Shown here piece by piece: positions 53,338 to 61,852 of a DNA stretch of 64,000 bases (the stretch's first letter is position 1; each line of letters opens with the position of its first letter). The translations under genes were made by a program, and so were the position numbers. The notes beneath the pieces are model-generated. The model was not told the DNA's origin. It did not search any database and worked only from the letters and a program-made list of their open reading frames with translations. The stretch is from Actinomycetota bacterium (GTDB taxonomy: Bacteria > Actinomycetota > Actinomycetes > Mycobacteriales > HKI-0501): assembly GCA_030840805.1 (NCBI GenBank), contig JAVEDU010000110.1, positions 110,776 through 174,775 on the forward strand, in the 5' to 3' direction.

Positions 53338-54758
53338 CGGTCCGGCTCCGCCAGCAGCTCGTTCATCGAACCCGAGCGGTACGGCTCGACGGTCACGCGC
53401 ACGAACCCCTCGACCGCACCGAGCACGTCGTCCGTCAGCTCCGGGACCAGGCCGGCGTCGACCTCCACCCGGGCGACGTCCCCGCCGAGGTCCCGGACCC
53501 GGAGGTTCGTCACCGCGAGCCCGGCACCGGCCAGGGCGGCGCGCAGGGCGGTCTCGGCCCGTTCCACCCGGGCGAGGCCCGGCGAGGTGACCTCGACCCC
53601 GTACGCGATCCGGCTGGACAGGCAGGCCGCGGCCGGCTTGTCCCAGGTGGACAGTCCGCGCGCCCGGCTGGCGGCCCGGATCTGCGCCTTGGTGAGACCC
53701 GCGTCGAGCAGCGGGGTGACCGCGCCGCGTTCGGCGGCGGCCCGGATCCCCGGCCGGAACCCCGCGGCGACGTCGTCCGCGTTGGTCCCGGTGGCGACGC
53801 ACGACAGCCCGAGCTCGGCGGCGAGCGGCAGCACGGTGTCGAGCAGCTCGGCCTTGCAGTGGAAGCAGCGGTCCCCGGCGTTCGCGCGGTAGCCGTCCCG
53901 GGACAGCTCGTCCGTACGCGGGGTCAGGTGCCGGACGCCCAGCTCGGCGGCGACCGCCGCCGCGGCGGCCAGCTCGGCGGTCGGCAGGCTCGGCGACACG
54001 GCGGTCGCGGCGACGACCCGGTCCGCGCCGAGCACGTCCACCGCCGTCGCCAGCAGGAACGCGGAGTCGGCACCGCCGGAGAAGGCGACGAGCACCCCGC
54101 CCAGCTCGCGCAGCCGAGCCCGGAGAGCGGTCACCGCGACGTGCAGGTCGAGCCACGCCGGGAACCCGGTCAGGTCGTCCAGCACCACGTCCGCGCCCGC
54201 CTCCAGCAGCTCGGCGCGGTCGTACGGGCCGGTCGGCACCCCGACCGCCACGGCGCCGGCCGCGCGGGCGGCCGCCATGTCCGCGACGTGGTCACCGACG
54301 TACACCGAGACACCGTGCCGCCGCAGCGACGCCGCCTTGCCCTCGCCGTACATCGCGGGCTGGTCCGGTGCCCAGCCCTCCACGGCGTCGACCACGAGAC
54401 CGGCGTGGTCCAGGTGCAGCCGGGCGTTCGCACCGTGCTTCCCGGTGACGACGACGACACCGGCGCCGTGGCGGCGTACCGCGTCGACGGCCTCGGCGGC
54501 ACCGGGCAGCATCGGCGACGGCACGATCGCGTGGTCCGGGTACAGGACGCGGTACCGGTCGGCGGCCACCGGGATCTGCTCGGCGGGGAACCAGTGCGCC
54601 AGCTCCACGTCGAGCGGCGGGCCGAGCCGGCTGACCGCGAGCGCGCTGTCGATCGGCACGCCGGTCTCCGCGGCGATCAGGTCGTAGACGGCGGCGATCC
54701 CCGCCCGGGAGTCGACCAGCGTCATGTCGAGGTCGAACCCGACGACGAGCCGCCTCAT
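53328..54758 (-). CDS. HAD phosphatase fused to LarE-type sulfur transferase
   Basis: A 476-residue two-domain enzyme. Residues 1-205 are a HAD hydrolase: FDLDMTLVDS (nucleophile Asp9), VVVTGKHG, and GDHVADM (155-161). Residues 215-476 are LarE-like: PP-loop SGGADS (227-232), GDRCFHC (Cys298, Cys301) and KPAAACLSSRIAYG (Cys379). LarE supplies sulfur for the nickel-pincer cofactor; the single sacrificial Cys aligns with Cys379, and the CxxC plus Cys set is that of cluster-binding LarE proteins that can recycle sulfur. No larA, larB or larC is in the window. Start ATG 54758 or GTG 54761. Confidence 0.88.
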   Translation of the reverse strand: MRRLVVGFDLDMTLVDSRAGIAAVYDLIAAETGVPIDSALAVSRLGPPLDVELAHWFPAEQIPVAADRYRVLYPDHAIVPSPMLPGAAEAVDAVRRHGAGVVVVTGKHGANARLHLDHAGLVVDAVEGWAPDQPAMYGEGKAASLRRHGVSVYVGDHVADMAAARAAGAVAVGVPTGPYDRAELLEAGADVVLDDLTGFPAWLDLHVAVTALRARLRELGGVLVAFSGGADSAFLLATAVDVLGADRVVAATAVSPSLPTAELAAAAAVAAELGVRHLTPRTDELSRDGYRANAGDRCFHCKAELLDTVLPLAAELGLSCVATGTNADDVAAGFRPGIRAAAERGAVTPLLDAGLTKAQIRAASRARGLSTWDKPAAACLSSRIAYGVEVTSPGLARVERAETALRAALAGAGLAVTNLRVRDLGGDVARVEVDAGLVPELTDDVLGAVEGFVRVTVEPYRSGSMNELLAEPDRYR

Positions 54759-54779
54759 CACGCGGCGACCCCTTCCGCG

Positions 54780-54838
54780 ATGATCATGGACTTTGCAACA
54801 GACACGCCAGCGTGTCGTGTTGCAAAGTCCATGATCAT
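54780..54838. repeat. Type B palindrome (copy 2)
   Basis: Perfect 21-bp arms (54780-54800 and 54818-54838) reading ATGATCATGGAC-TTTGCAACA. The 17-base centre holds GACACGC-CA-GCGTGTC. Relative to copy 1 the arm bases differ at several positions with compensating changes on the other side, so pairing is under selection or was copied whole. It lies downstream of a small minus-strand gene and just upstream of HAD-LarE. Confidence 0.93.
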
Positions 54839-54855
54839 CCGGTGCCGGGGGTGCC

Positions 54856-55062
54856 TCAGTGCGCGGCGGGCGGGTCGAGCGGCGCGGTGGCGGGATGGGT
54901 GTACGGCAGGCTCTCGACCGGCAGCGGGAACTCGATGTCCTCACCGAACGGCGACGGCGGACCCTGCCGCTCGAACAGCAGTTCGTTGATGGCCATGTGG
55001 CCGTCCCCGTAGGTCGGGTTCTTGCCCTTGCCCTTGGCGTCGGCCTGCGGCTCGGCAGCCAT
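54856..55062 (-). CDS. Small hypothetical protein
   Basis: A 68-residue soluble protein: basic start MAAEPQADAKGKGKNPTYGDGHMAINELLFERQGPPSPFGEDIEFPLPVESLPYTHPATAPLD. ATG 55062 has a strong GGAGG. No family known to me; the middle segment looks like an ordered peptide, the ends are disordered. A type B palindrome after its stop probably ends its transcript. Divergent from the helicase-C gene. Confidence 0.65.
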   Translation of the reverse strand: MAAEPQADAKGKGKNPTYGDGHMAINELLFERQGPPSPFGEDIEFPLPVESLPYTHPATAPLDPPAAH

Positions 55063-55133
55063 CGGTGTACCTCCATCGGTCCGGTCGGGTGAACAGGGGC
55101 TCCACCCGGCCTCCACAGCGTACGGGCAGTAGC

Positions 55134-57491
55134 GTGACCGAGATGGGTGCGCTCTCCCCGCGCGGGCTGGCCGACCACCTGCGCACTGTGGACGACGGCG
55201 CACTGGTGGCGATGCTGCGTGCGCGGCCGGACCTCGCGGTCCCCACGCCCACCGATCTGTCGGTGCTCGCGACCCGGGCCCAGGTGCGGCTGTCGGTGGC
55301 GCGGGCGATGGAGACGCTGGACCTCTTCACGCTGGAGGTGCTGGACGCGGTACGGCTGGCGCCGTCCGTGCCGGGCGTGCTCGCGCTCGTGGGCGACGCC
55401 GTACCCGCCGTCCGGGTGCGGGTGGCGCTCGACCGGCTGAGGTCCCTCGTGCTCGTCTGGGGCGAGGACGACGCCCTGCACGTCCTCGGGGCCGTGGCGG
55501 ACACCGCGGGACCGTACCCGGCCGCGCTGGGCCGCCCCGTCGTCGAACTTCTCACGTACGCGAGCTCCGAGCAGCTCGCGCCGGTCCTCCAGGCGCTGCA
55601 CCTCCCCCCGGCCCGGCAGCCCGCCGCCGCGGAGGCGTTGGCCGAGGCGCTGGCCGACCCGGTCCGGGTGCGGAAGCTGGTCGAGGGTTCCCCGCCGGAG
55701 GCACGGGCGGTCCTGGAACGGCTCGCGGCCGGTCCGCCGCTGGGTGCGCTGCGCGGCGCCCGCCGGGTGGTCGCGGCGGACGAGCTCGACAACCCGGTCC
55801 GGTGGCTCCTCGGCCACGGCCTGCTGGCCGCGACCGGCGACGACAGCGTCGAGCTGCCCCGGGAGGTGGGCCTGGCGCTGCGCGGCGACGCACCGCTGGG
55901 CCCGCTGCACCCCGACCCGCCGGGCACGTCGGGACGGGTGCTGAAGACGTCCGATGTGGACGCCGCCGGGGCCGGTCAGGTGCTGGAGGGCGTCCGGCTC
56001 GCCGAGACGCTCCTCGCGGCGGTCGCCGCCGAGACCCCCGGCGTGCTGCGCAGCGGCGGGCTCGGGGTGCGCGAGCTGCGCCGGCTGGCCCGGATCGCCG
56101 CGGTGACCGAGCCGGTGGCCGGGCTGCTGCTGGAAGTCGCGTCGGCCGCAGGCCTCCTCGGCCAGTCCGGCGAGGTCGATCCCGAATGGCTGCCCACCCC
56201 CGCGTACGACGTGTGGCGGAGCGACGACACCGCCGGCCGCTGGGCGGTCCTCGCGACGGCGTGGCTGCGGATGACCCGGCTGCCGGGGCTCATCGGCCAG
56301 CGGGACGACCGTGACCGGCTCCTCGGCGTACTCGCGCCGGAGATCGAGCGCACCGGCGCCCCGGCGACGCGGCGGGCGGCCCTGACCGCGCTGGCGGAGT
56401 TCGGGGTGGGCATCGCGGCCTCGGCCGAGGAGGTCGTCGCGGCCGTCGACTGGGCCTCACCGCGTCGGCGGGGCCGCGGCGAGGCCCTCGGCTGGGCGCT
56501 GGACGAGGCCGGCACGATCGGCCTGACCGGTCGCGGGGCGATGACCTCGTACGGGCAGGCGCTGCTGGCCGGAGAGCCCGCCGCGGACCTGCTGCGCAAG
56601 CTCCTCCCGGACCCCCTCGACCACGTCCTGGTCCAGCCCGACCTCACCGTCGTCGCGCCCGGACCGCTGGAGGCCGATCTCGCCACCGAGCTGGGGCTCG
56701 TCGCGGACGTCGAGTCGGCGGGAGCGGCCACCGTGTACCGGGTGGACGCCGGCAGCGTGCGGCGGGCCCTCGACGCCGGGCGTACCGCGGGTGAGCTGCA
56801 CGCCCTCTTCGCCAAGCGGTCGCGGACGCCGATCCCGCAGGCGCTCACGTACCTGATCGACGACACCGCGCGGCGGCACGGCGGCCTGCGGGTCGGCGGC
56901 GCGAACGCCTACCTCCGCAGCGACGACGAGGCGCTGCTCGCGACGGTGCTCGCGGACCGGCGCAGCGAGGCGCTGCGGCTGCGGCGGCTCGCCCCCACCG
57001 TGCTGGTGTCGACCGCACCGGTGAACCGGCTGCTGGACGTCCTGCGGGACGCGGGATACGCGCCCGTGGCCGAGGACGCGGGCGGCGGAGTCGTGCTCAC
57101 CCGGGCCGAGGAGCGGCGGGCGGTCACCGGTCGGCGGTCGATCCGGCCGGGTGCCGACCTGCCGCTGCTCGACGACGAGCGGCTGGCGCAGGTGGTCCGC
57201 GCGGCCCGGACCGGTGACGTGGCGGCGCGGGAGTCCCGGCGAGCCCCCGTCTCCACCACCCGGGTGCCGGGCGTGACGACGGCGACCACGCTGGCGATCC
57301 TGCAGAACGCGGCCCGCGCGCGCAGCGACGTCTGGCTCGGCTATGTGGACGCGCACGGTGGCACCGCGACGCGGAAGGTGCGGCCGGTGTCGATCGGGGC
57401 CGGCTACCTGCGGGCGGAGGACGAGCGGACCGACGTGCTGCACACGTTCGCCCTGCACCGGATCACCTCGGCGGCCCCGGTCGAGGAGTAG
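55134..57491 (+). CDS. Helicase-C-domain partner of XPB
   Basis: A 785-residue protein with the actinobacterial 'helicase conserved C-terminal domain' (Helicase_C_3) architecture: N-terminal SPRGLADHLRTVDDGALVAMLRARPDL, a long middle of winged-helix-like units, and C-terminal LPDPLDHVLVQPDLTVVAPGPL and LLDDERLAQVVRAARTGD..., ending in a WYL-like strand pattern (VWLGYVDAHGGTATRKVRPVSIGAGYLRAED). It lacks Walker A and B, so is not an active ATPase. Encoded near XPB here and, from memory, next to it in mycobacteria, so likely functions with it. GTG 55134 or ATG 55143 start. Confidence 0.88.
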   Translation: MTEMGALSPRGLADHLRTVDDGALVAMLRARPDLAVPTPTDLSVLATRAQVRLSVARAMETLDLFTLEVLDAVRLAPSVPGVLALVGDAVPAVRVRVALDRLRSLVLVWGEDDALHVLGAVADTAGPYPAALGRPVVELLTYASSEQLAPVLQALHLPPARQPAAAEALAEALADPVRVRKLVEGSPPEARAVLERLAAGPPLGALRGARRVVAADELDNPVRWLLGHGLLAATGDDSVELPREVGLALRGDAPLGPLHPDPPGTSGRVLKTSDVDAAGAGQVLEGVRLAETLLAAVAAETPGVLRSGGLGVRELRRLARIAAVTEPVAGLLLEVASAAGLLGQSGEVDPEWLPTPAYDVWRSDDTAGRWAVLATAWLRMTRLPGLIGQRDDRDRLLGVLAPEIERTGAPATRRAALTALAEFGVGIAASAEEVVAAVDWASPRRRGRGEALGWALDEAGTIGLTGRGAMTSYGQALLAGEPAADLLRKLLPDPLDHVLVQPDLTVVAPGPLEADLATELGLVADVESAGAATVYRVDAGSVRRALDAGRTAGELHALFAKRSRTPIPQALTYLIDDTARRHGGLRVGGANAYLRSDDEALLATVLADRRSEALRLRRLAPTVLVSTAPVNRLLDVLRDAGYAPVAEDAGGGVVLTRAEERRAVTGRRSIRPGADLPLLDDERLAQVVRAARTGDVAARESRRAPVSTTRVPGVTTATTLAILQNAARARSDVWLGYVDAHGGTATRKVRPVSIGAGYLRAEDERTDVLHTFALHRITSAAPVEE

Positions 57492-57510
57492 CCGCCACCC
57501 TCCCCCTCCC

Positions 57511-57563
57511 GTGATCACCACCTGTTTCTCGTCGCTGGAGCGCGAAAAGGCGGTGGTGATCAC
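57511..57563. repeat. Type A palindrome (copy 3), convergent terminator
   Basis: Core arms GTGATCACCACC (57511-57522) and GGTGGTGATCAC (57552-57563), centre with TTTCTCG...GCGCGAAAA. It lies between the convergent helicase-C gene and ankyrin gene. The core is identical to those of copies 1 and 2; outer flanks differ. Confidence 0.9.
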
Positions 57564-57580
57564 GAAGTGGGGGCCCGGGC

Positions 57581-58018
57581 TCACCCCAGCCGGGCGGCGA
57601 GCTCGTCGTGGCCGGCCGCGGCCGCGAGGTCCGCCGCCACCCGCGTCGCGGTGTCGGCCACCGCGTCCACCTCCGCGCCGGACCGGATCAGCAGGGCGGC
57701 GGCGCGCGGCGCGTCGAAGAACGCCGCGAGGTGCAGCGGGGCGAACCCGTGCGGGGTGCGGGCGTCCACCTCGACATCCTCGGCGAGCAGCGACGCGACC
57801 GCGGCCACGTCGTCCAGCGCCGCGGCGTCGGCGAGATCCATCGGCGGGTCGGCGGCACGGACGATCACGGCCAGGTCCCGCCGCCCCCGGTACAGGCACC
57901 GCAGCAGCGGCGACACCCCGTCCGGACCGGGCGGCGCGCCCGTCTCCGGGTCCGCCGTGACGGGCGCCCGGACGGCCGCCGGGTCACCGGCGGCGATCGC
58001 GTCCAGCAGTGTGGTCAC
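57581..58018 (-). CDS. Ankyrin-repeat protein
   Basis: A 145-residue soluble protein made of about four ankyrin units: TTLLDAIAAGDPAAVRAPVTAD, GVSPLLRCLYRGRRDLAVIVRAADPPMDLADAAALDDVAAVASLLAEDVEVDARTPHGFAPLHLAAFFDAPRAAALLIRSGAEVDAVADTATRVAADLAAAAGHDELAARLG. The G-x-(S/A)PLH and LL..GA-VD pattern is clear. Protein-protein binding role presumed; partner unknown. GTG start 58018. Confidence 0.9.
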   Translation of the reverse strand: MTTLLDAIAAGDPAAVRAPVTADPETGAPPGPDGVSPLLRCLYRGRRDLAVIVRAADPPMDLADAAALDDVAAVASLLAEDVEVDARTPHGFAPLHLAAFFDAPRAAALLIRSGAEVDAVADTATRVAADLAAAAGHDELAARLG

Positions 58019-58037
58019 GGGGCCGAGCCTGGTTCCG

Positions 58038-58712
58038 TCAGGTCCCCGGCTTCCGGCCGAAGGCGACGACCGGCGTGCCCCGCGACGTCAGCCTGTACAG
58101 CGCGATCGCGTCCCGCCGGAGCAGGTTCACACAGCCGTGCGAGCCGGGGCCTCGGTACAGAGGGGAGGGCGTCTCGTGGAACCCCATGTCGCGGTAGAAG
58201 TGCTGCCAGTACGGCATCTTCGTGCCGTAGTAGCTGGACGTCGTCATGCGCTTCTTGGCGCCGATGCGGAACGCCCCGGTCGGCGTCCGGTACCCACCCG
58301 CGCGCCCGGTGCGGATCGGCGTCGGGCCGAGCACGACCCTCCCGCCGCGCACCATCCAGAACGTCTGGGAGCTCAGGTCCACGCACACCCGCGTGCCGGC
58401 GCGGCACCGGCTCACCGCGGACTTCGTCAGCCGCTGGGCGACCGCCTTCGTGGTCGTCCCGGCGTGGCCCTGCGCGGGGCTGATGCCGAAGCGCACCTGG
58501 AAGCGCTTGATCGCCCTGCAGTCGGCCGCGGACTGCCTGCCGTCGACCTTCACCCGCCCGTACGTCCCGGCGTGCGCGACGAGGTACCGCTCCACGGCCA
58601 GTTGTCCCGGCCCGGTGGTGCCACACGGCCCGGTGACCGCGGCGGCGGGCGCCGGGGTCAGGCCGAAGCCCACGACCAGCACCGCAACGACGTAACCCAG
58701 TCCTCGGCGCAC
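58038..58712 (-). CDS. Secreted L,D-transpeptidase (YkuD)
   Basis: A 224-residue exported peptidoglycan cross-linking or lipoprotein-anchoring enzyme. Signal peptide about 1-25 (GYVVAVLVVGFGLTPAPAAA). A peptidoglycan-binding-like module follows (VDGRQSAADCRAIKRFQVRFGISPAQGHAG), then the YkuD domain with TPTGAFRIGAKK and the catalytic SHGCVNL (His192, Cys194). GTG start with GGAGGG. It lies between the ankyrin gene and the divergent XPB gene. Confidence 0.94.
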   Translation of the reverse strand: MRRGLGYVVAVLVVGFGLTPAPAAAVTGPCGTTGPGQLAVERYLVAHAGTYGRVKVDGRQSAADCRAIKRFQVRFGISPAQGHAGTTTKAVAQRLTKSAVSRCRAGTRVCVDLSSQTFWMVRGGRVVLGPTPIRTGRAGGYRTPTGAFRIGAKKRMTTSSYYGTKMPYWQHFYRDMGFHETPSPLYRGPGSHGCVNLLRRDAIALYRLTSRGTPVVAFGRKPGT

Positions 58713-58856
58713 GCGGACCCTCCCCCTCGCCCGGCCCGCGACGGGCCCGGAGGGGGATTGTCGGGCACGCGACCACGTTCCGGTAGCCCCTCGGGAAGCC
58801 AGCGGGCCCGGTCATGGTTGAAACTGGGGTACACACCACGACCGGAAAGGCCCTGC

Positions 58857-60518
58857 GTGACCGACGGCCCGCTCATCGTCCAGTCCGACAAGACCCTTCT
58901 CCTGGAGGTCGACCACCCGTCCGCGCAGGAATGCCGGATGGCGATCGCGCCGTTCGCGGAGCTGGAACGCGCCCCCGAGCATGTCCACACGTACCGCCTC
59001 ACGCCCCTCGGCCTCTGGAACGCCCGCGCCGCCGGCCACGACGCCGAGGCCGTCGTGGACGCGCTGGTCCGGTTCTCGCGGTACCCGGTGCCGCATGCGC
59101 TGCTGGTCGACGTCGCGGACACGATGGACCGGTACGGCCGGCTCCAGCTGAGCCAGCACCCGGTCCACGGGCTGGTGCTGCACGCCCTCGACCGTGCGGT
59201 GCTCGTCGAGATCATGCGGCACAAGAAGATCAGCCCGATGCTGGGCGCCCAGATCGACGACGACACGGTGCTGGTGCACCCGTCGGAGCGGGGCCGCCTC
59301 AAGCAGGGGCTGCTGAAGGTCGGCTGGCCGGCCGAGGACCTCGCGGGCTATGTGAACGGCGAGGCGCACCCGATCGAGCTCAAGCAGGACGGCTGGACGC
59401 TGCGGGACTACCAGCGGCAGGCCGTGGACGGCTTCTGGGCCGGTGGGTCCGGCGTCGTCGTGCTGCCCTGCGGTGCGGGCAAGACGCTCGTCGGCGCCGC
59501 CGCGATGGCGGAGGCCAAGGCCACCACGCTGATCCTTGTCACGAACACCGTTGCCGGGCGCCAGTGGAAGCGCGAGCTGATCGCGCGCACCTCGCTCACC
59601 GAGGAGGAGATCGGCGAGTACTCGGGCGAGCGCAAGGAGATCCGCCCGGTCACGATCGCCACGTACCAGGTGATGACGACGCGCCGGAAGGGCGAGTACC
59701 GGCACCTGGACCTGTTCGACTCCCGGGACTGGGGCCTCATCGTGTACGACGAGGTGCACCTGCTGCCCGCACCGATCTTCCGGCTCACCGCCGACCTGCA
59801 GTCGCGTCGCCGGCTGGGGCTGACCGCGACACTGGTGCGTGAGGACGGCCGCGAGGGCGACGTGTTCTCGCTCATCGGCCCGAAGCGGTACGACGCCCCG
59901 TGGAAGGACATCGAGGCACAGGGCTGGATCGCCCCCGCGGAGTGCACCGAGGTCCGGGTGACGCTCACCGACGCCGAGCGGATGTCGTACGCCGTCGCGG
60001 ACCCCGAGGCGAAGTACAAGATGTGCGCCACCGCCCGGACCAAGATCCCGGTGGTGAAGCGGATCGTCGAGCAGCACTCCGGCGACCAGGTGCTGGTGAT
60101 CGGCGCCTACCTCGACCAGCTGGACGAGCTGTCGGCCGAGCTCGAGGCCCCGGTCATCGAGGGCAAGACGACGAACAAGGAGCGCGAGCGGCTGTTCGAC
60201 GCGTTCCGCCGCGGCGAGATCCAGACCCTCGTGGTCAGCAAGGTCGCCAACTTCTCGATCGATCTGCCGGAGGCCGCGGTTGCCATCCAGGTGTCCGGGA
60301 CGTTCGGGTCACGGCAGGAGGAGGCGCAGCGGCTCGGCCGGGTGCTGCGGCCGAAGGCGGACGGGCGGCAGGCACATTTCTACACGGTCGTATCGCGGGA
60401 CACGCTCGATGCGGAGTACGCGGCGCACCGGCAGCGGTTCCTCGCCGAGCAGGGGTACGCGTACACGATCGTGGACGCCGACGACCTGCTCGGGCCGGCG
60501 ATCCCCGACGTGGGCTGA
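58857..60518 (+). CDS. XPB/Ssl2-type DNA helicase
   Basis: A 553-residue SF2 helicase of the XPB (ERCC3) type, 3'-5' translocase linked to repair and transcription. N-terminal damage-recognition-like domain (VQSDKTLLLEVDHP ... LTPLGLWNARAAGH). Helicase motifs: Q-like RDYQRQAV (183-190), Walker A PCGAGKT (204-210), DEVH box (298-301), GLTATLVREDG (321-331) including the RED motif, and QRLGRVLRPK (motif VI). GTG start 58857. Strong hairpin after the stop. Confidence 0.95.
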   Translation: MTDGPLIVQSDKTLLLEVDHPSAQECRMAIAPFAELERAPEHVHTYRLTPLGLWNARAAGHDAEAVVDALVRFSRYPVPHALLVDVADTMDRYGRLQLSQHPVHGLVLHALDRAVLVEIMRHKKISPMLGAQIDDDTVLVHPSERGRLKQGLLKVGWPAEDLAGYVNGEAHPIELKQDGWTLRDYQRQAVDGFWAGGSGVVVLPCGAGKTLVGAAAMAEAKATTLILVTNTVAGRQWKRELIARTSLTEEEIGEYSGERKEIRPVTIATYQVMTTRRKGEYRHLDLFDSRDWGLIVYDEVHLLPAPIFRLTADLQSRRRLGLTATLVREDGREGDVFSLIGPKRYDAPWKDIEAQGWIAPAECTEVRVTLTDAERMSYAVADPEAKYKMCATARTKIPVVKRIVEQHSGDQVLVIGAYLDQLDELSAELEAPVIEGKTTNKERERLFDAFRRGEIQTLVVSKVANFSIDLPEAAVAIQVSGTFGSRQEEAQRLGRVLRPKADGRQAHFYTVVSRDTLDAEYAAHRQRFLAEQGYAYTIVDADDLLGPAIPDVG

Positions 60519-60540
60519 CCTCCCACCTGGTGAGGTCCCC

Positions 60541-60578
60541 GAACAGCCCCGGCCCGGGTTTCCGGACCGGGGCTGTTC
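60541..60578 (+). terminator. Hairpin terminator after XPB gene
   Basis: GAACAGCCCCGG (60541-60552) pairs perfectly with 60567-60578 across a 14-base loop, 22 bases past the stop. Confidence 0.8.
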
Positions 60579-60718
60579 GATCTCGGGCCCGGACGGACCA
60601 CCACCGCCGGTACGGCGCAGATCACTCTCCCGCCGGGGACACGCCGGAGGCGGAGCGGCGCCGGGAGCGCCCCGGACCGGCACACTGGAACCGTGGCAGT
60701 CAGCAGCGGGAAGTTCGC

Positions 60719-61348
60719 GTGACCACGCCGCGGACGATGCTCCGCCGGTGGCATTCGATCCTCGACTCCCCGGCGGCCGAGGAGGTCGGCCGGGACCTGG
60801 TGGACCGCTGGTCCGAACCGCACCGGCGGTACCACACGCTCGACCACCTGGAGCTGATGCTCTCCACTGTGGACGCCCACGCCGGCGAGGCGGCGGACGC
60901 GGACGCGGTACGGCTGGCGGCGTGGTTCCACGACGCGGTGTACGACGCCCGGCGTACCGACAACGAGGACATGAGCGCGGCCCTCGCCGCCCGGGTCCTC
61001 CCCGGCGCGGGCGTACCCGGGGAGCGCGTCGCGGCGATCACCCGGCTGGTACGGCTCACCGCCACCCACGACCCGTCCCCGGGCGACCGGGACGGCATCC
61101 TGCTCTGCGACGCGGATCTCGCCGTGCTGGCCGGTGAGCCGGACGGGTACGCGGCCTACACCGCGGCGGTCCGGGCCGAGTTCGCGCATGTGCCGGACGA
61201 GGCGTTCCGCACGGGGCGGGCCGCCGTGCTCCGGCGTCTCGCCGCACTGCCGTCGCTGTACCGCGTACCGGCGCTCCACGAGCGCTGGGAGGAACGCGCG
61301 CGCGCCAACCTCGCGGCGGAACTGCGAGCGCTGACCGCCCGCCCCTAG
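60719..61348 (+). CDS. HD-superfamily metal-dependent phosphohydrolase-like protein
   Basis: A 209-residue protein of the COG4339 type: HRRYHTLDHLELML (His39, His43) and LAAWFHDAVYD (His71, Asp72) supply the HD metal site, followed by TDNEDMSAALAARVL and LCDADLAVLAGEPDGYAAY with a conserved Asp. Substrate is unknown. GTG 60719. Its last bases overlap the convergent DUF4031 gene by four. Confidence 0.9.
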   Translation: MTTPRTMLRRWHSILDSPAAEEVGRDLVDRWSEPHRRYHTLDHLELMLSTVDAHAGEAADADAVRLAAWFHDAVYDARRTDNEDMSAALAARVLPGAGVPGERVAAITRLVRLTATHDPSPGDRDGILLCDADLAVLAGEPDGYAAYTAAVRAEFAHVPDEAFRTGRAAVLRRLAALPSLYRVPALHERWEERARANLAAELRALTARP

Positions 61349-61629
61349 CCTGACGGCCGGCCGGGCGCCGGGCGGTGCTTCGGCCGCCGCAGCCCCGCGG
61401 CGGTCAAGCGGGCCACGATCTCCTTGCTGGACACCGGTACCGCGCCGAGCGCGACCGCCGCCTCGTAGCGCTCGCTCGGCAGGTCGTAGTGGTCCCGCTC
61501 GAATGCGCGCGGTGGCGCCCCGAGCCGCTCCGCGAAGGCGTGCAGTTCCTCGAACGACACATCGCTCACCAGATGCGACCAGAGCCGGCCGCGGCCCGGC
61601 CACACCGGCGGGTCGATGAGGACGGTCAT
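61345..61629 (-). CDS. DUF4031 protein
   Basis: A 94-residue protein: MTVLIDPPVWPGRGRLWSHLVSDVSFEELHAFAERLGAPPRAFERDHYDLPSERYEAAVALGAVPVSSKEIVARLTAAGLRR. This is the complete DUF4031 unit (LIDPP.WP..G..WSHL.SD.S.EELH.FA...G.....F..DHYD.P). Function unknown. ATG start 61629. Confidence 0.93.
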   Translation of the reverse strand: MTVLIDPPVWPGRGRLWSHLVSDVSFEELHAFAERLGAPPRAFERDHYDLPSERYEAAVALGAVPVSSKEIVARLTAAGLRRPKHRPAPGRPSG

Positions 61630-61852
61630 ACCCGGCAGCCTAGGGGTCGGCCGTCACGCGCAGTCGGCCGATGCGGACACGTCGTCACTCACCCGTTTGA
61701 GCGGGGGCCGTCTCGACGATCCGGCCCGCGCCACTGTCCTCTGTGGTCAGAATGAGTCGGCGCCGAGGATCACGCCCCCACGCCTCGGCCGCCTCCGGCC
61801 CGGCATCGAACCCCCAACGGTGCCGGGTCGGCCGGGCGGAGCGTTGCGCCGC
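61630..61852. other. Gene-free gap between DUF4031 and glpD
   Basis: 223 bases between the DUF4031 start and the glpD stop. Slightly lower GC than its surroundings, with no convincing gene, long hairpin or repeat seen. It should hold the DUF4031 promoter and the glpD terminator. Confidence 0.5.
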
